Below, in pieces: positions 1 through 10,524 of a stretch of DNA of 64,000 nt. This stretch comes from Sorex araneus (taxonomy: Eukaryota; Chordata; Mammalia; Eulipotyphla; Soricidae): contig NC_073304.1 in NCBI RefSeq assembly GCF_027595985.1, positions 214,736,500-214,800,499 of the forward strand. Direction: 5' to 3'. The notes beneath the pieces were generated by a model, which was not told the DNA's origin, did not search any database, and saw only the letters and a program-made list of their open reading frames with translations. The translations under genes and the position numbers were made by a program. The stretch's first letter is position 1; each line of letters opens with the position of its first letter.

Positions 1-44
1 AGGGAGGGTTCCTCAATGCCGGGAATTGAAGAATTTAATTATTT

Positions 45-75
<31 letters not shown>

Positions 76-238
76 GGCTTTTTGGGTCACACCGGTGATG
101 CCCAGGGGTTACTCTTGGCTCTGCACTCGGGAATTACTCCTGGTATTGCTCAGGGGACCATATGGGATGCCGGGTATCGAATCTGGGTCAGCCACGTGCA
201 AGGCAAATCCCAACCCCCTGTGCTATGTCTCTGGTTCC
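76..238 (-). mobile_element. tRNA-derived SINE, minus
   Basis: Full copy with diverged head (ctctggttccc). An ATTT repeat of about 35 bp sits at its tail side (41-75). Confidence 0.85.
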
Positions 239-274
239 CACCTGGAATCTTTTAGATTGCATCTTCCCCATAAG

Positions 275-1171
275 TTAAAAAGTAAAAGACCATAAACTCA
301 AGGTTTTATTTTTTTTTAAATAACAAAGTCCCTCAAATAGAAGACTAGTTTATTTTTAGTATTAAAGCAATTAACAATAATTTTCATTATTCAGGCTTAT
401 CCACAGTCAAAATTCACCTGCTGGAAAAGCTGCAAACTCATAGTTCCTAACAACTTTTAACAATTTAAGCAAGGACAGCGATAAAAGTTATGTGCATAGG
501 AAAATGCCAGAAGAGGCATCTAGTAACAAAGAAGGCTTTCTGTGATTGAAGTACTATTTCCTGTCCACGACAGAAATAAGATGCTCTGTGAAGACCCGAG
601 AAATCAATACGAGAAACCTTTGGTATCCAATGGGATGCCAGAATTCTGTTGCGTTACTTTTGGCTTAGCTAAGGCAATCAGTTGAAGGAAGGCGCCATAG
701 GAGGAGGAGGAAGAGGAACTTCTAAAGCTCTGGTTAGCCCTAGGGTTAGGGGTGAGAACTGAGCACGAGGCCGGACTGTGACAGGGGACACTTTAAAACC
801 AATCTCGAAACCACTCAGATGGGTTATGAATAGCCAGGTCCTTTCCATTCCAGGGACCAGCAGACTTCTGGGTCTACTGGCATGAGACCAACCATTGGTG
901 AGAGCGGACATAGCTCGGCTAGGTGATCAAGGAGTAGAAGCCTACCGCCGGGAAGTAACTGGGTGGAAGTTACATCCTCAAGCACTCCCACAGGACGGCA
1001 GTCACAGCCCTCCCGCTTTAGATCACGGATGTGACTTCACCTTTCACAGATGGAGTGGGTGCAGCCCATCCCTAATCATTTCAGGTGACACACGCTATCT
1101 TGGGCCATAACCCAGAGTAGAAGTGAAAGGTTCTCCTCTAGGAATCTTTGTACAAGAGACATCCAAGACAC
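275..1171 (-). other. CALCOCO2: CALCOCO2 probable 3'UTR
   Basis: About 0.87 kb after the stop, free of recognisable SINEs and without coding signal, reaching the poly(A) signal near 305. The extent is inferred only from that signal. Confidence 0.6.
305..310 (-). terminator. CALCOCO2: candidate poly(A) signal AATAAA
   Basis: AATAAA on the minus strand in an A-rich context, about 860 nt past the stop. Cleavage would fall near 275-295, just before the SINE at 76-238. A second signal further on cannot be excluded. Confidence 0.5.
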
Positions 1172-1413
1172 TTAGAGTGAGTGGCAGAACACATGGTCTT
1201 CGAAGACCTGCTGCTCTTTCACTGAGAAGATCTTGTTACAAACTGGACAATTCAAGCAAAGGTTCTGCAGTTGCTGCTGCTCCAGGGCATGGTCAAAAAA
1301 CTCCTCCGCAGCATCGGGTTTGCACACATTGCATTTCTTGGAGAGATGGGAGGAAGAGTGGAGATCAGTACACATGGAAGTTACATGGGACAAGGACCAT
1401 GTTGCGTTATTCT
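1172..1413 (-). CDS. CALCOCO2: CALCOCO2 last coding exon (zinc fingers, stop)
   Basis: 242 nt: two bases completing the split codon, then 79 codons and a TAA stop. Acceptor aactgtag|AG is the only AG that keeps phase. After a divergent linker (LHSSSHLSKK) come zinc finger 1 (CNVCKPDAAEEFFDHALEQQ) and zinc finger 2, CPVCNKIF...FEDHVFCHSL. Finger 2, the ubiquitin-binding one, keeps the Asp and Cys corresponding to human D439 and C443. Finger 1 has three extra residues between its Cys pair and His. Confidence 0.93.
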
Positions 1414-1464
1414 CTACAGTTAGATTCCCTCAGGACTTAATTTCTGCTTTGCTTTTGTGTCTGC

Positions 1465-1785
1465 ATCATACCTGGCAGTGCTCAGGGCATGCTCCTGGCG
1501 CTGTGCCCAGGGATCACTCCTGGGCTCAGCGGACCATAAGGGATGCTGAGAATCGAATCTGAGTTGGTCACATGCAAGGTAAATGCCTTACTCCATGTCC
1601 TATCTCTCCAGTCCATTAATTTCTGTTCTGTTTGGGGCCATACCCATCAGTGCCTTGTGCCTACTCCCAACTCAGTGCTCAGGGAGTCGCTCTCGGAATA
1701 AGACAACACTGCGCCAGGAACTGAACCCAAGCTTCCTGCAGGCCAAGCATGTGTCCTAGGCCTTTAAGACATCGCCCTGGCCCTA
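1465..1785 (-). mobile_element. two old SINE copies, minus
   Basis: A recognisable copy (1,465-1,614) followed by a much more diverged one (1,635-1,785) with the same layout, just past the last coding exon in intron sequence. Confidence 0.7.
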
Positions 1786-2134
1786 CATTCTCAGTGTTAA
1801 GGGGACTACCTGATGAGGGTAAAGGAAACGCCAGGCATGGCCTGTGCAGCTAGCCAGCCCACAGCTCCACCCCGAGACAAAGGAACAGAATACTGGGGGA
1901 CGGAGGGGGTGCTCCTCTCCCACGCCACAGACCGGCTCGGCTCTGGGCTCTGAGCACTGCCCCAGCTAACTCGAAGCAGGAGGGAAACTATCTCCATAGC
2001 TGGCTCTGGGCAGTCTCATGATCACTTACCAAGCCGGGGTCAGAACTTTCCTGGATGCCTGCAGGGAATTAAAAAGATTTCATTTTAAAAATAGCATCTC
2101 TACGTTGCAATTATGCTCGAGCAGATGTGATTGG

Positions 2135-2310
2135 GGGCCGGGGGGACGCCCAGCGGTGCTCAGGGGCTACTCAGGTCTTGTGCTCAGGGGTCATTACTGG
2201 CAGTGCTCAGGGGACCACATGGAACCTGGGATCAACCCCAGATGGCCGATATGGAAAACATACACTCAGTCCCTGGAACTATCTCTCTCGCCCTCCACCT
2301 GTGATTCTTT
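2135..2310 (-). mobile_element. old SINE, minus
   Basis: Diverged copy from gggggacgcccagcggtgct to ctctctcgccc. Confidence 0.7.
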
Positions 2311-2599
2311 ATCTCCCAGATATTCTATTTATCAACTGCTGATAGAGGCTGGGTTGGGGTCAATGATAAAGCAACAATAATAAAAATTAAATAGTATTTT
2401 CAAAGGCCATATGTTTGTTATACTATCGGAAAAAAAAAACCAACAAACCTATTCTCAGTGTGGAGGCAATGAGATTTTTAACAAAAACAGCAATTTTAAA
2501 GGAGGTTAAGTGATAAACAAGGTATCTTTTTAGTATAGTATTGCAAAAAAAAAAGTATTTCCACAGTCCCTAAAAAAAGGGGGGGGCAAAGAAAAGTGT

Positions 2600-2740
2600 C
2601 TGCCCTATATAAAAGCAGGTTGGAAGGTGACTGGGGTATGCTGGTGAAGGGATGGGTGTTGAAACACTATATGACTGAAAATCATCAATAAGTTCATAAT
2701 GGTATATCTCACAGTGATTCAATAAAAAAATTTAAAAAAG
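2600..2740 (+). repeat. 3' tail module of a shrew retroposon
   Basis: Contains ggtgaagggatgggtgttg, actatatgactgaaa and ttcaataaaaaaattt. The same ordered words recur at 49,545-49,615 and 57,380-57,540, which defines a repeat family distinct from the SINE. Confidence 0.6.
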
Positions 2741-2934
2741 CAGTACAAAGTAACAAGGAATGTAAATCAAATCGTTCAACAAAGGAAACCATCTGAGACT
2801 TCTGTGGTGTTGCCAGAGATGAAACAAGGGGACATATAAGGCCTGGACTCTCCCAGCTGAGCCACATCCTGACCCTTGAGAGTTGATTTTTAGACTGAAT
2901 TTATGCAGGTAGTTATTACAAATCATTTTTGTTT

Positions 2935-3464
2935 GGTTTTGGCCCAGCCTTGGCTGTTGCTACCTTGTGCTGGGGTGCTCCAGGTAATGTGGTGCCAGGT
3001 ATCAAACCTGATGCTCCCGCATGCAGAGCACGTGCTCTGCCTCTCCAGTGACCTCTCTGGACCCCAAATATTTTTACTTTTTTTAATTAAAAAAGTTGGA
3101 GGGGATATTTTGGGCTACAACTGGCGATGCACAGGGGTTACTCCTGGATCATGCACTCAGGAATCACTCCTGGCAGCGCTCAGGGGACCATATGGGATGC
3201 TGGGATTCGAACCAGGGTCAGCCACGTACAAAGGCAAATGCCCTACCCACTGTGCTATCACTCCAGTCCCCCAAAATAATATACTTTTTAAAAAATTTAT
3301 TTGGTTTTTTGAGTTACATGTAGCTGTGCTCTGAGCTTACTCCAGGCTGTGCTCAGCCATCACCACTGGTGGGCTCAGGGGACCATATGGGATGCTGGGG
3401 ATTGAACCTGGGTCAACCCCATGCAAGGCAAACACTCTACCTGCTGTACTATTGCATGGGCCCC
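2935..3464 (-). mobile_element. three SINE copies in a row, minus
   Basis: An old copy (2,935-3,065), a well-preserved one (3,109-3,270) and an older one (3,302-3,464), all head-left on the minus strand. Confidence 0.8.
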
Positions 3465-4121
3465 TCAAAATAACGTTTTTAAAGAAAAAATAAACTTTTA
3501 CCTTTGCCTGTTGCGAAGATCTGATTGTCCTGGGAGAACATGACTGATTTAAATTGTTCCTCCCCAAGCAAACAAGGTCCAATCGTTTTTGGAGACAAAG
3601 GAAAAAGCCCACTGCTGGCGAGGACATGGGGCCCCAGACCTCTGATTTTCACGCCCATGCTTGTCCTCCAAACCACCCAAGGGTCTCTATGGTGCACCCT
3701 CCTGCTCCCCTTGGTCAGCGGGGCGGGGTAGGGGCCCCATGGTAACTGCCCGGTCCAAGGCGGCACCCCCGCCCCTTTTGTGCTTCTCTCTCTAAACCTT
3801 AATTAGCTTCCTCAGCTTTGTATGTGTATATCTTCTACACGGAGACATTTCTCTGATTTATATATTTGGAATATAGCCACGGGACTCAATTTGTGTCTGC
3901 TGCCTCTGGGCGAATGATCTGATTTGCGTCTTCTAGATTCAGATTTATTTCTCAATTAACACTTCTCGCCTGGCAATCTTTCTATTAGGTACTCAGCTTC
4001 TGCCCAGCAAGTCTTAACAACGAGACCCGTCTTAATTAGCATCTCAGGCAAAAAAAAAAATTTAGTGGGGCAAAGGGAGTCAGGCTGGACGCTTCCAGCT
4101 TGAAGAGTAATGGGGTCTTAC
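3465..4121. other. CALCOCO2 intron, unique sequence
   Basis: No repeat or coding signal recognised. It holds the intron side of the exon 11 donor and a long A-run at about 4,050. Confidence 0.5.
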
Positions 4122-4227
4122 CGGAATATGGGTTCCCAAAGGCAAGTCCTAAGTTCTGTTCCGCACTTAGAGACTCACAATCCAGACCCATGTAACTCAA
4201 CAATCTGTGGTTCTCCCTCTTCAGCAG
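4122..4227 (-). CDS. CALCOCO2: CALCOCO2 coding exon 11 (galectin-8-binding loop)
   Basis: 106 nt, acceptor ctgtcctcag, donor ATTCCG|GTAAGA, ending in phase 1. It encodes LLKRENHRLLSYMGLD, a short linker, then QNLGLAFGNPYS. Human has QNPGLAYGNPYS, where Leu374 and Tyr376 contact galectin-8. Here Leu is kept and Tyr is Phe, and about ten residues of the preceding linker are missing. Confidence 0.94.
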
Positions 4228-4770
4228 CTGAGGACAGAGCAATACAGAGAAACGCTGAAACTCAACAAGAATGATGAGCAATGCGTTTGGGTGGTTCTCA
4301 ATCAACAGTGAGATGGGGACGAAGCCCTACAAACAAGAAAGCATCCTACGAAAGGGGAGCAACAGGAGCTGGAGAGACGGCGTAGGGGGCAAGGCCTGGG
4401 CCACCTCTCGGAGCTGGAGGTCTCTGAGCACCCCAGGGCCTGAGCGGCACCACATCCTCACGCCCCTGCACTGAGCTGTGGCCTGGCTGGAGAATGGCCA
4501 GCTGGGGAGAAGCTGTGCTATCTCTTGGGCTCTGATGCATGCACATCTCTGAGAGCAGAATGCTTCTATGTTTCCTTACACAGTGTGACGATTATTCCGG
4601 TACAGTCCTTTCTTCATGTTTTCACCAGAGACTGAGCGGGAACCAGGGAAGGAGGGAAGGAGAGACCGAGAAAGGAAGAGAAGAGCTACAAGGGGGATAG
4701 GCAATATTGACAGTTCTCTGACAGTTCTTTGAAAAGAGCCAGGGAGATGCTCAAAAAGCTGGAACTCATG

Positions 4771-4925
4771 GGGACTGGAAGACTAGTACAGCGGGCAGGG
4801 AACTGGTCTTGCATGCGGCCGACCTAGGTTCAATTCCAGGCAATCCGTAGGGCCCTGAGCCACAGCAGAAGTGATCTCTGAGCACAGCTGGGTGGAGCCC
4901 CTGCCCTCTCAAACGAGACAAGGAG
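4771..4925 (+). mobile_element. old SINE, plus
   Basis: Diverged head (gactagtacagcgggcaggg) and B-box-like ggttcaattcc; no clean tail. Confidence 0.7.
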
Positions 4926-5002
4926 AAGAGAAATGGCACATACTTTGTGTATTGGAAGCCCTAGTTTGAGAATCCTGCTTCACGGCTCAAAAACAACAGA
5001 GA

Positions 5003-5175
5003 GGGGCTGGAGCGATAGCACAGCGGGTAGGGCATCTGCCTTGCACGCGGCCAACTCGGGTTCGATTCCAAGCATCCCACATGGTCCCCTGAGCACCATC
5101 AGGAGTTATTTCTGAGTGCAGAGCCAGGAGTTAACCCCTGTACATCGTCAGGTGTGACCCAAAAAGCAAAAAACA
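5003..5175 (+). mobile_element. tRNA-derived SINE, plus, full length
   Basis: Clean A-box/B-box head and caaacaaacaaac-type tail. Confidence 0.92.
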
Positions 5176-5220
5176 AACAAACAAAACAACAGAGAAAGAG
5201 TTTAAAGTCCTTTCTTTCTT

Positions 5221-5580
5221 TGTGGCCACGCTGGGTGGTGCCCTACTCCTGGGTATACTTCTGGCTCTTCGTTCACTCCTGGCAGGGCTCAGCGGACCAG
5301 ATGGGGTTCCAGGAATCAAGGCATATGCAAGGCATCTGCCCTAACTACTGTACTATCGCTCCTGCCCCCCAAAGTTTAAAAGTCTTAGAAAAAAAATGAT
5401 TAGAGGCTGAGAAAATGGTTCAAAGAGCTGAACACAAACTTTGAATGTGGGAGGCTCAGGTTCAACCCCCAGCACCACATGATCCTCCCAAGTGCCACCA
5501 AGGAATACTCCCAAAGTGCTGTCTCAGGAGAAGTCCCCCAGCACTGCCAGAAGTGGCCTCCAAAACAAAATTAAAAGAAA
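5221..5580. mobile_element. old SINE copies, minus then plus
   Basis: A minus copy (5,221-5,371) is followed by a strongly diverged plus copy (5,404-5,580, aggctgagaaaatggttcaa...). Confidence 0.65.
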
Positions 5581-6405
5581 ATTAGTGAGCTTCTAATGTT
5601 TTAAAAGGAACTTCCTCTAGTTTTAACAAACACTGTTTCCAAATGTCAGATATTTCCTCACCAGTGCAAATTATGGGCTAATATATCAGATTAAGCATGC
5701 AAAGCAGGGATTTCTAAGTCCAGGTTCATTCTCTAAATCAAGAGCATGAGAATGAACGTGGTAGGAATAAACCACAGAGATATTCTGCAATACTGAAATA
5801 CTCTGGCTGAAATAACATGAGCAGTAGAACTGATGGCCCAGCAGCAAAGCCCACAAGGGTGAGAGAAAGCAGAGCTGGGGACACTGCCGTTGATCTAGAG
5901 GGAGCGACCAGATGGCAGAGATAGTGACTGACTGTCGGCTGCGGCACGAGGGGCTCCCCAGAGGGGCCACAAGTGCAGTCACACTGCTACCGGCTTCCGT
6001 GGTCACGGGGTAACTTGCTTCTGACTCACTGCAGCAAGTAACTATTGGTTGGGTGAAGGACGGAGCAGAGGAAGGAACGTGGGCACAGACGGTCACTCTG
6101 CTTCAGGTCTGGCAGCAGAGAAAAGGGAGAGAGTCGTGCAGAAGGGAAGGGTAAGCCTGACAGTGACACGGGCTCTGGCTCCCTGAGATAACATCTGCAG
6201 TAGCAACGAAGGGAAAGGCAAAAATAAAAGAAGTTTCAAGTTGACTGATGCCTGCCAAAAAGTTTCAGTTAGACAACAAAGGTAGGGTTTTGTGGTAGAT
6301 TAGGAAATCAGATGAAGTTTACTCTGTGTAAGGAGCAGTTATCTACCCTCTTGCTTCAGAAAAGACCCTTTCATTACTTAAAAAAAAATTTTTTTTTTTT
6401 TTTTT
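5581..6405. other. CALCOCO2 intron, unique sequence
   Basis: About 0.8 kb without a recognised repeat. An open frame of 136 codons on the minus strand lacks splice sites, homology and coding bias. Confidence 0.5.
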
Positions 6406-6406
6406 T

Positions 6407-6570
6407 GCTTTTTGGGTCACACCCGGTGATGCACAGGGTTACTCCTGGCTTATACACTCAGGAATTATCCCTGGTGGTGCTCAGGGGACCATATGGGATG
6501 CTGGGAATCGAACCCAAGTCGGCCATGTGCAAGGCAAATGCCCTACCCGCTGTGTTATTGCTCCAGCCCC
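6407..6570 (-). mobile_element. tRNA-derived SINE, minus
   Basis: Young copy with a long T-run (its A tail) at 6,388-6,406. Confidence 0.92.
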
Positions 6571-6594
6571 TCATTACTTTTTAAAATTAAAAAA

Positions 6595-6770
6595 AATTAT
6601 TTCCAAAGCGTTGTTTGCAATAATTGATTACATTCAATATTTCAAAACCAGTCCCACCACCACTTAAAATAAAAAAGTTTTTACTTTCAAAGAGTTGTTC
6701 ACAATAATTGATTATGTTCAATATTTCAATACTTCCCACTACCATTATTTCGAGTTTTCCCACCACCACC
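6595..6770 (+). repeat. short local duplication
   Basis: Two related units (about 6,612-6,655 and 6,697-6,735) share caataattgattacattcaa-like sequence followed by tatttcaa. A diverged direct repeat between two SINEs. Confidence 0.6.
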
Positions 6771-6821
6771 CAAGCCGATACTAAATAATTTATTTTGTAT
6801 TGCTTGTTAATTTTTTGTTTT

Positions 6822-6985
6822 GTTTTTTGGGTCACACCCAGCAATGCACAGGGGTTACTCCTGGCTTTTCACTCAGGAATTACTCCTGGCGGTGCTTGGG
6901 GGACCATATGGGATGCCGGGGATTGAACCCAGGTCGGCCACGTGCAAGGCAAACGCCCTACCCGCTGTGCTATCACTCCGGCCCC
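6822..6985 (-). mobile_element. tRNA-derived SINE, minus
   Basis: Flanked by gcttgtta (6,802-6,809 and 6,986-6,993), probably its target duplication; 130 bp from coding exon 10. Confidence 0.92.
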
Positions 6986-7116
6986 GCTTGTTACGATTTT
7001 TTTAAATTCTATGGCTCCTTCATTATTGAAAAAAAAATTTATCACCAAATCTCTGGGTCATCCTGGTCCCATCCCACTCAAACCCTGGGGTCTGCTGCTC
7101 TCTTTTACACACTTAC

Positions 7117-7212
7117 ATCATTTTCTCTTTCCAGTCGTTCTTTTTCTCTCTGCAGAACATCACAAATCATCTGGTTCTCACTTAGTCTTCTTGACAGGTC
7201 AAAGTTCTCATC
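7117..7212 (-). CDS. CALCOCO2: CALCOCO2 coding exon 10 (coiled-coil end)
   Basis: 96 nt, 32 codons, phase 0-0 (acceptor attgacag, donor AATGAT|GTAAGT). Encodes DENFDLSRRLSENQMICDVL, then QREKERLEREND, matching human DENFDLSKRLSENEIICNAL...GEND residue for residue in length. Confidence 0.95.
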
Positions 7213-7319
7213 CTGTCAATAATAGTTTTTAAGAAAATTAGGATTAGGGTCACACATTGTAACAGCATCCAGGTAAGGTGAAACAAACCAACTGTAGAGA
7301 ATCTGGCTTTCTAAAACCG

Positions 7320-7710
7320 GGGAACCGAGGAGGTGGGGGGAGGGAAGCAGAGCATGGGGGAGGAGGGGGAAGGAGGGAGGGAGGGAGGACAGTGGCTTAG
7401 AAAGCTGACTTAAAAAATGCCTGAAGGTCTGAGCTGGCATCAAGATGCTGGTTTCCTTCGGGTTCAGTGGGAAGTGTAAGTGAACAAAGAGATAACCTGG
7501 AGTACAAATGAACAAAGAGAGATAAAGACAGGCTGGCTTATAAATTAGGGATAAATGGAGCCTTATTTCATCCCACCCAAGCATGGAGATAATCATCTTT
7601 GTCGTCAATAAACACCTCACTCAATGCAGCGTGAAGTACTCCCTCCCGAGGGTGTGAGAACAGCTGGGGGGGGTGACGGGGGGGGGGGGGGGGAGGAGGA
7701 GGAGGGATCC
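7320..7710 (+). repeat. G/purine-rich low-complexity patches
   Basis: GGGA-type runs at 7,325-7,390 and a G-run with GGA repeats at 7,664-7,710; the sequence between is unique. Confidence 0.75.
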
Positions 7711-8088
7711 CAGCCACAGGAAGCTAGGCTGTCCAGTGTGAGGGGTCCAGTGGGCACTTCAGGGGGTCACTCCTACGGATGCCCCCTCCTGGCAGATTTC
7801 TGCACTGCCCAGCTCCTTACCTATATGGGCACATGGTGTAGATCACCGTGACACCTGAGCGAATCCAAGCAGGTGTGTCTACCCTGACCCCCAGACTTTG
7901 GACTTTGTTGGTGCCAGCAAAGACCCTCAGGTGTCTGTGCTGTGCTCCCTGGCTAGCTGGAGGGAGGACGGCGGAGTGAGGAGCTGCTCACCGGCAGGGC
8001 TGACTGCAGGCTCCTGGCTCGCCAGCCCCACTGACGCCTGCCAGCTTGTCTGGTCCTATGTCACTTCCTCAAAAGGCAGAAATAAGGG

Positions 8089-8276
8089 GCTGGAGGATGG
8101 GTACAGCAAGTAGGGCATTTGCCTTGCTGCTACCCAGGTTCAATCCCCAGTATCCCATATGGTCCCCTGAGCACCGCCAGGAGTAATTCCTGAGTGCAGA
8201 GCCAGGAGTAACCTGGCTCTCTGGGTGCAATCGCTGGGTGTGACCCAAAAGCCCAACCCCCCACCCCCCAAAAAAA
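8089..8276 (+). mobile_element. SINE, plus, with 3' expansion
   Basis: Head slightly shortened (gccttgctgctacc). An extra ggctctctgggtgcaatcgc precedes the gtgtgaccc tail. Confidence 0.85.
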
Positions 8277-8496
8277 GGGCAGAAATAAGAGAGGACCAGC
8301 TGGATCTCCGCAGAGACCCAGAGACCCAGGCTGGAATGGAGATGCTGTTTCCAGGGACTGGGCCTCACCCTCCATCCCTTCTCTTTGTGGCAGAGAAAGT
8401 TATGCTTTAATAGGGGCTCCTGCCCCGGGGCTTGGGCTAAGAACCACCACCACCTTCACAACCCTTGCTTCCTGGGCCCTTATCTCTGTCACCTAC

Positions 8497-8646
8497 CAGT
8501 GAGGCAGCCCTGAGCTGCCTGATCTCTCTGTGGAGGCGCTGGCATTCTTTGCACTTCTCTAAGAAATAGGTCTCTAACTCTGTCTGTAAGCGGTTCACCT
8601 CTTGCACTAACTGCTCCTCCAATGTTGCTCTCTTGCTCCTAGGCTC
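8497..8646 (-). CDS. CALCOCO2: CALCOCO2 extra 150-nt coiled-coil exon (probable cassette)
   Basis: 50 codons, phase 0-0, with a strong acceptor (tatacttcag|GAG) and donor (TCACTG|GTAGGT), lying between exons 8 and 10 of the gene. It encodes EPRSKRATLEEQLVQEVNRL, then heptad-like sequence to IRQLRAASL, with a CKEC pair in the middle. The human 446-residue protein, as I remember it, joins the flanking exons directly (ELM|DENF), so these 50 residues have no counterpart there. Good splice sites, an open frame and coiled-coil composition argue for a real exon; expression is unproven. Confidence 0.72.
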
Positions 8647-9013
8647 CTGAAGTATAAGATACAGAGTCCTCAGAGTTAGGGGCCTTCTGGAGAGGAGGAA
8701 TAAAGAGTTGCTGTTAGGGAGCTGGGGAGGGAAGCCCTGGGTCTTGAACACCATTCACGCACACCAAAAAAACCCAGACCTTTCCTGAAGAGATTCGAAA
8801 ACTTTCAAGGGCTAGAAGTTTCTTGACTTTCAGCTGAGGTCACACAGTCAATATGTCATTAGTGGCCAGGAAAACAATGCAAGTGAATAAAGGAGGTGAA
8901 AGCAGTGAAAACTGCAGTCAAATGGGGGAAGATGTCTCCCATCTTTGGCTGGGTGTAGCCACTGCTCAGCTCTGGGTATCGCTGTGGGTTGAAATGTGTT
9001 GCCAGAGTCTATT

Positions 9014-9320
9014 TTTTGGTTTGGTTTTTGGGCCACACCTTGCAGTGCTTAGGCCTTACTTACTCCTCCTGGCTTGGCACTCAGGGATCACTCCTGGCGG
9101 GGCTCGGGCACCAAAAGGGGATACCAGCAATCAAACCTGGGCTGGCCATGTGCAGGGTAAGTGCCCTACCTGCTGTACTATCTCTCTAGCCCTTGTTTTT
9201 TATTTTTTATGACACACCTGGTGGTACCACACCAGGGTTTCCTCCTGGCTCTGGGATTACTTCTAGTGGTTCTTGGATAGGGTTTAAACTTGTCTGTACT
9301 ATTTCTCTGGCCCACCTCTA
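9014..9320 (-). mobile_element. two SINE copies, minus
   Basis: A moderately diverged copy (9,014-9,193) and a strongly diverged one (9,205-9,320). Confidence 0.75.
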
Positions 9321-9489
9321 ATTTTCTAAGAGAAGCTGAATATGCAATTTCTCCCATGGGAAACAGTCCCATTTTAAAGTATGGTAACTAATTTATTTTT
9401 AAAAATAAGCCTAACATACATTCTGCTGGTTAAACTTAATTCATAATCAACTTACCAATTTTCAATTGGTTCTACTTTTTATTATACCT

Positions 9490-9600
9490 GGCTAAACTAC
9501 ATAGCATCCCAGTCCCCCTAGCACTGCCAGGAGTAATTCCTGGGTGCAGAATCAGGTGTAACTCTTGTGCATTGCCAGGTGTGACCTGAAAAGAAAAAGG
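9490..9600 (+). mobile_element. 5'-truncated SINE, plus
   Basis: Only the body and tail remain (gcatcccagtcccc to gtgtgacctgaaaag), followed directly by a GA repeat at 9,601-9,687 that may have grown from the tail. Confidence 0.75.
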
Positions 9601-9638
9601 AGAGGGGGAGGAGAGAGAGAGAGGGGAGAGAGAGAAAA

Positions 9639-9686
<48 letters not shown>

Positions 9687-9835
9687 CGCTGACATAGTAG
9701 CACAAAAGAAGTGAGTTAGGAAATGACACAGTGGTAATTCAGATTTTGCAGGAACAAATGAAGAAAACTAGAAATGGTAAATAAGACATACTATTGGGCG
9801 TGGTCCTTTCTAAAAAAGGATGATGTCATTGTGTG

Positions 9836-10065
9836 TGGGCTGGAGTGATAGCACAGCAGGTAGGGCGTTTGCCTTGCATGCAGCCAACCTGGGTTCGATT
9901 CCTCTATTCCTCTCAGAGAGCCCAGCAAGCTACTGAGAGTATCCTGCCTGCATGGCAGAGCCTGGCAAGCTACCTGTGGTGTATTCGATATGTCAAAAAC
10001 AGAAACAACAAGTCTCACAATGGAGACGTTACTGGTGCCCGCTTGAGCAAATGGATGAACAACAG
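9836..10065 (+). mobile_element. composite long SINE, plus
   Basis: A normal tRNA-type head up to ggttcgattcctct joins a different body: gagagcccagcaagctactg, gtattcgatatgtcaaaaac, acaacaagtctcacaatgga, cgttactggtgcccgcttga, gatgaacaacaggaggacag. The same body occurs in reverse at 49,262-49,500, so this is a distinct SINE family. Confidence 0.8.
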
Positions 10066-10079
10066 GAGGACAGTGCTAA

Positions 10080-10510
10080 ACTACATAGCATTTCATATAT
10101 AATAGACACTTAATAACTCAATAATAATGGAATGGCTTGTTATTCATTGAAATTGCATATGATATGACCGATTATTTGGCTGGATCTCCTCCAGACACCA
10201 GGATTCCTCATGACCGTATGTCAGTTCAAGAAATAGAGTTTCTAGATGCCTGTCTCCACCCACCCTGGAGGGTGCCTCCTGCCCACTGATAATTATCAGA
10301 AATTATCAGTCAACTAGGCTTTCATAAGTATATTTCTCTAGTCCAATACTTTATGATAATTTGTTAATTATAACTTTTTTTGAGTACTGTAGTATTTCCC
10401 TATCATAGAGCTCAACTTTATAACTGACACCTCACCATGAGAAGGGAGTATTATTCTGATGATTCCTCTCTCCAGGCTTTATTTATAACAATCTGACAGG
10501 AAGCTGAGTT
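10080..10510. other. CALCOCO2 intron, AT-rich unique sequence
   Basis: No recognised element, apart from a small local repeat ataattatcagaaattatcag near 10,290. Confidence 0.45.
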
Positions 10511-10524
10511 TTTCTCATTATTGT

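Noticed and set aside
5686-6096. 136-codon minus-strand frame as a possible CALCOCO2 exon
   Set aside because: No match to NDP52, and all human exons are already accounted for between other coordinates in phase.
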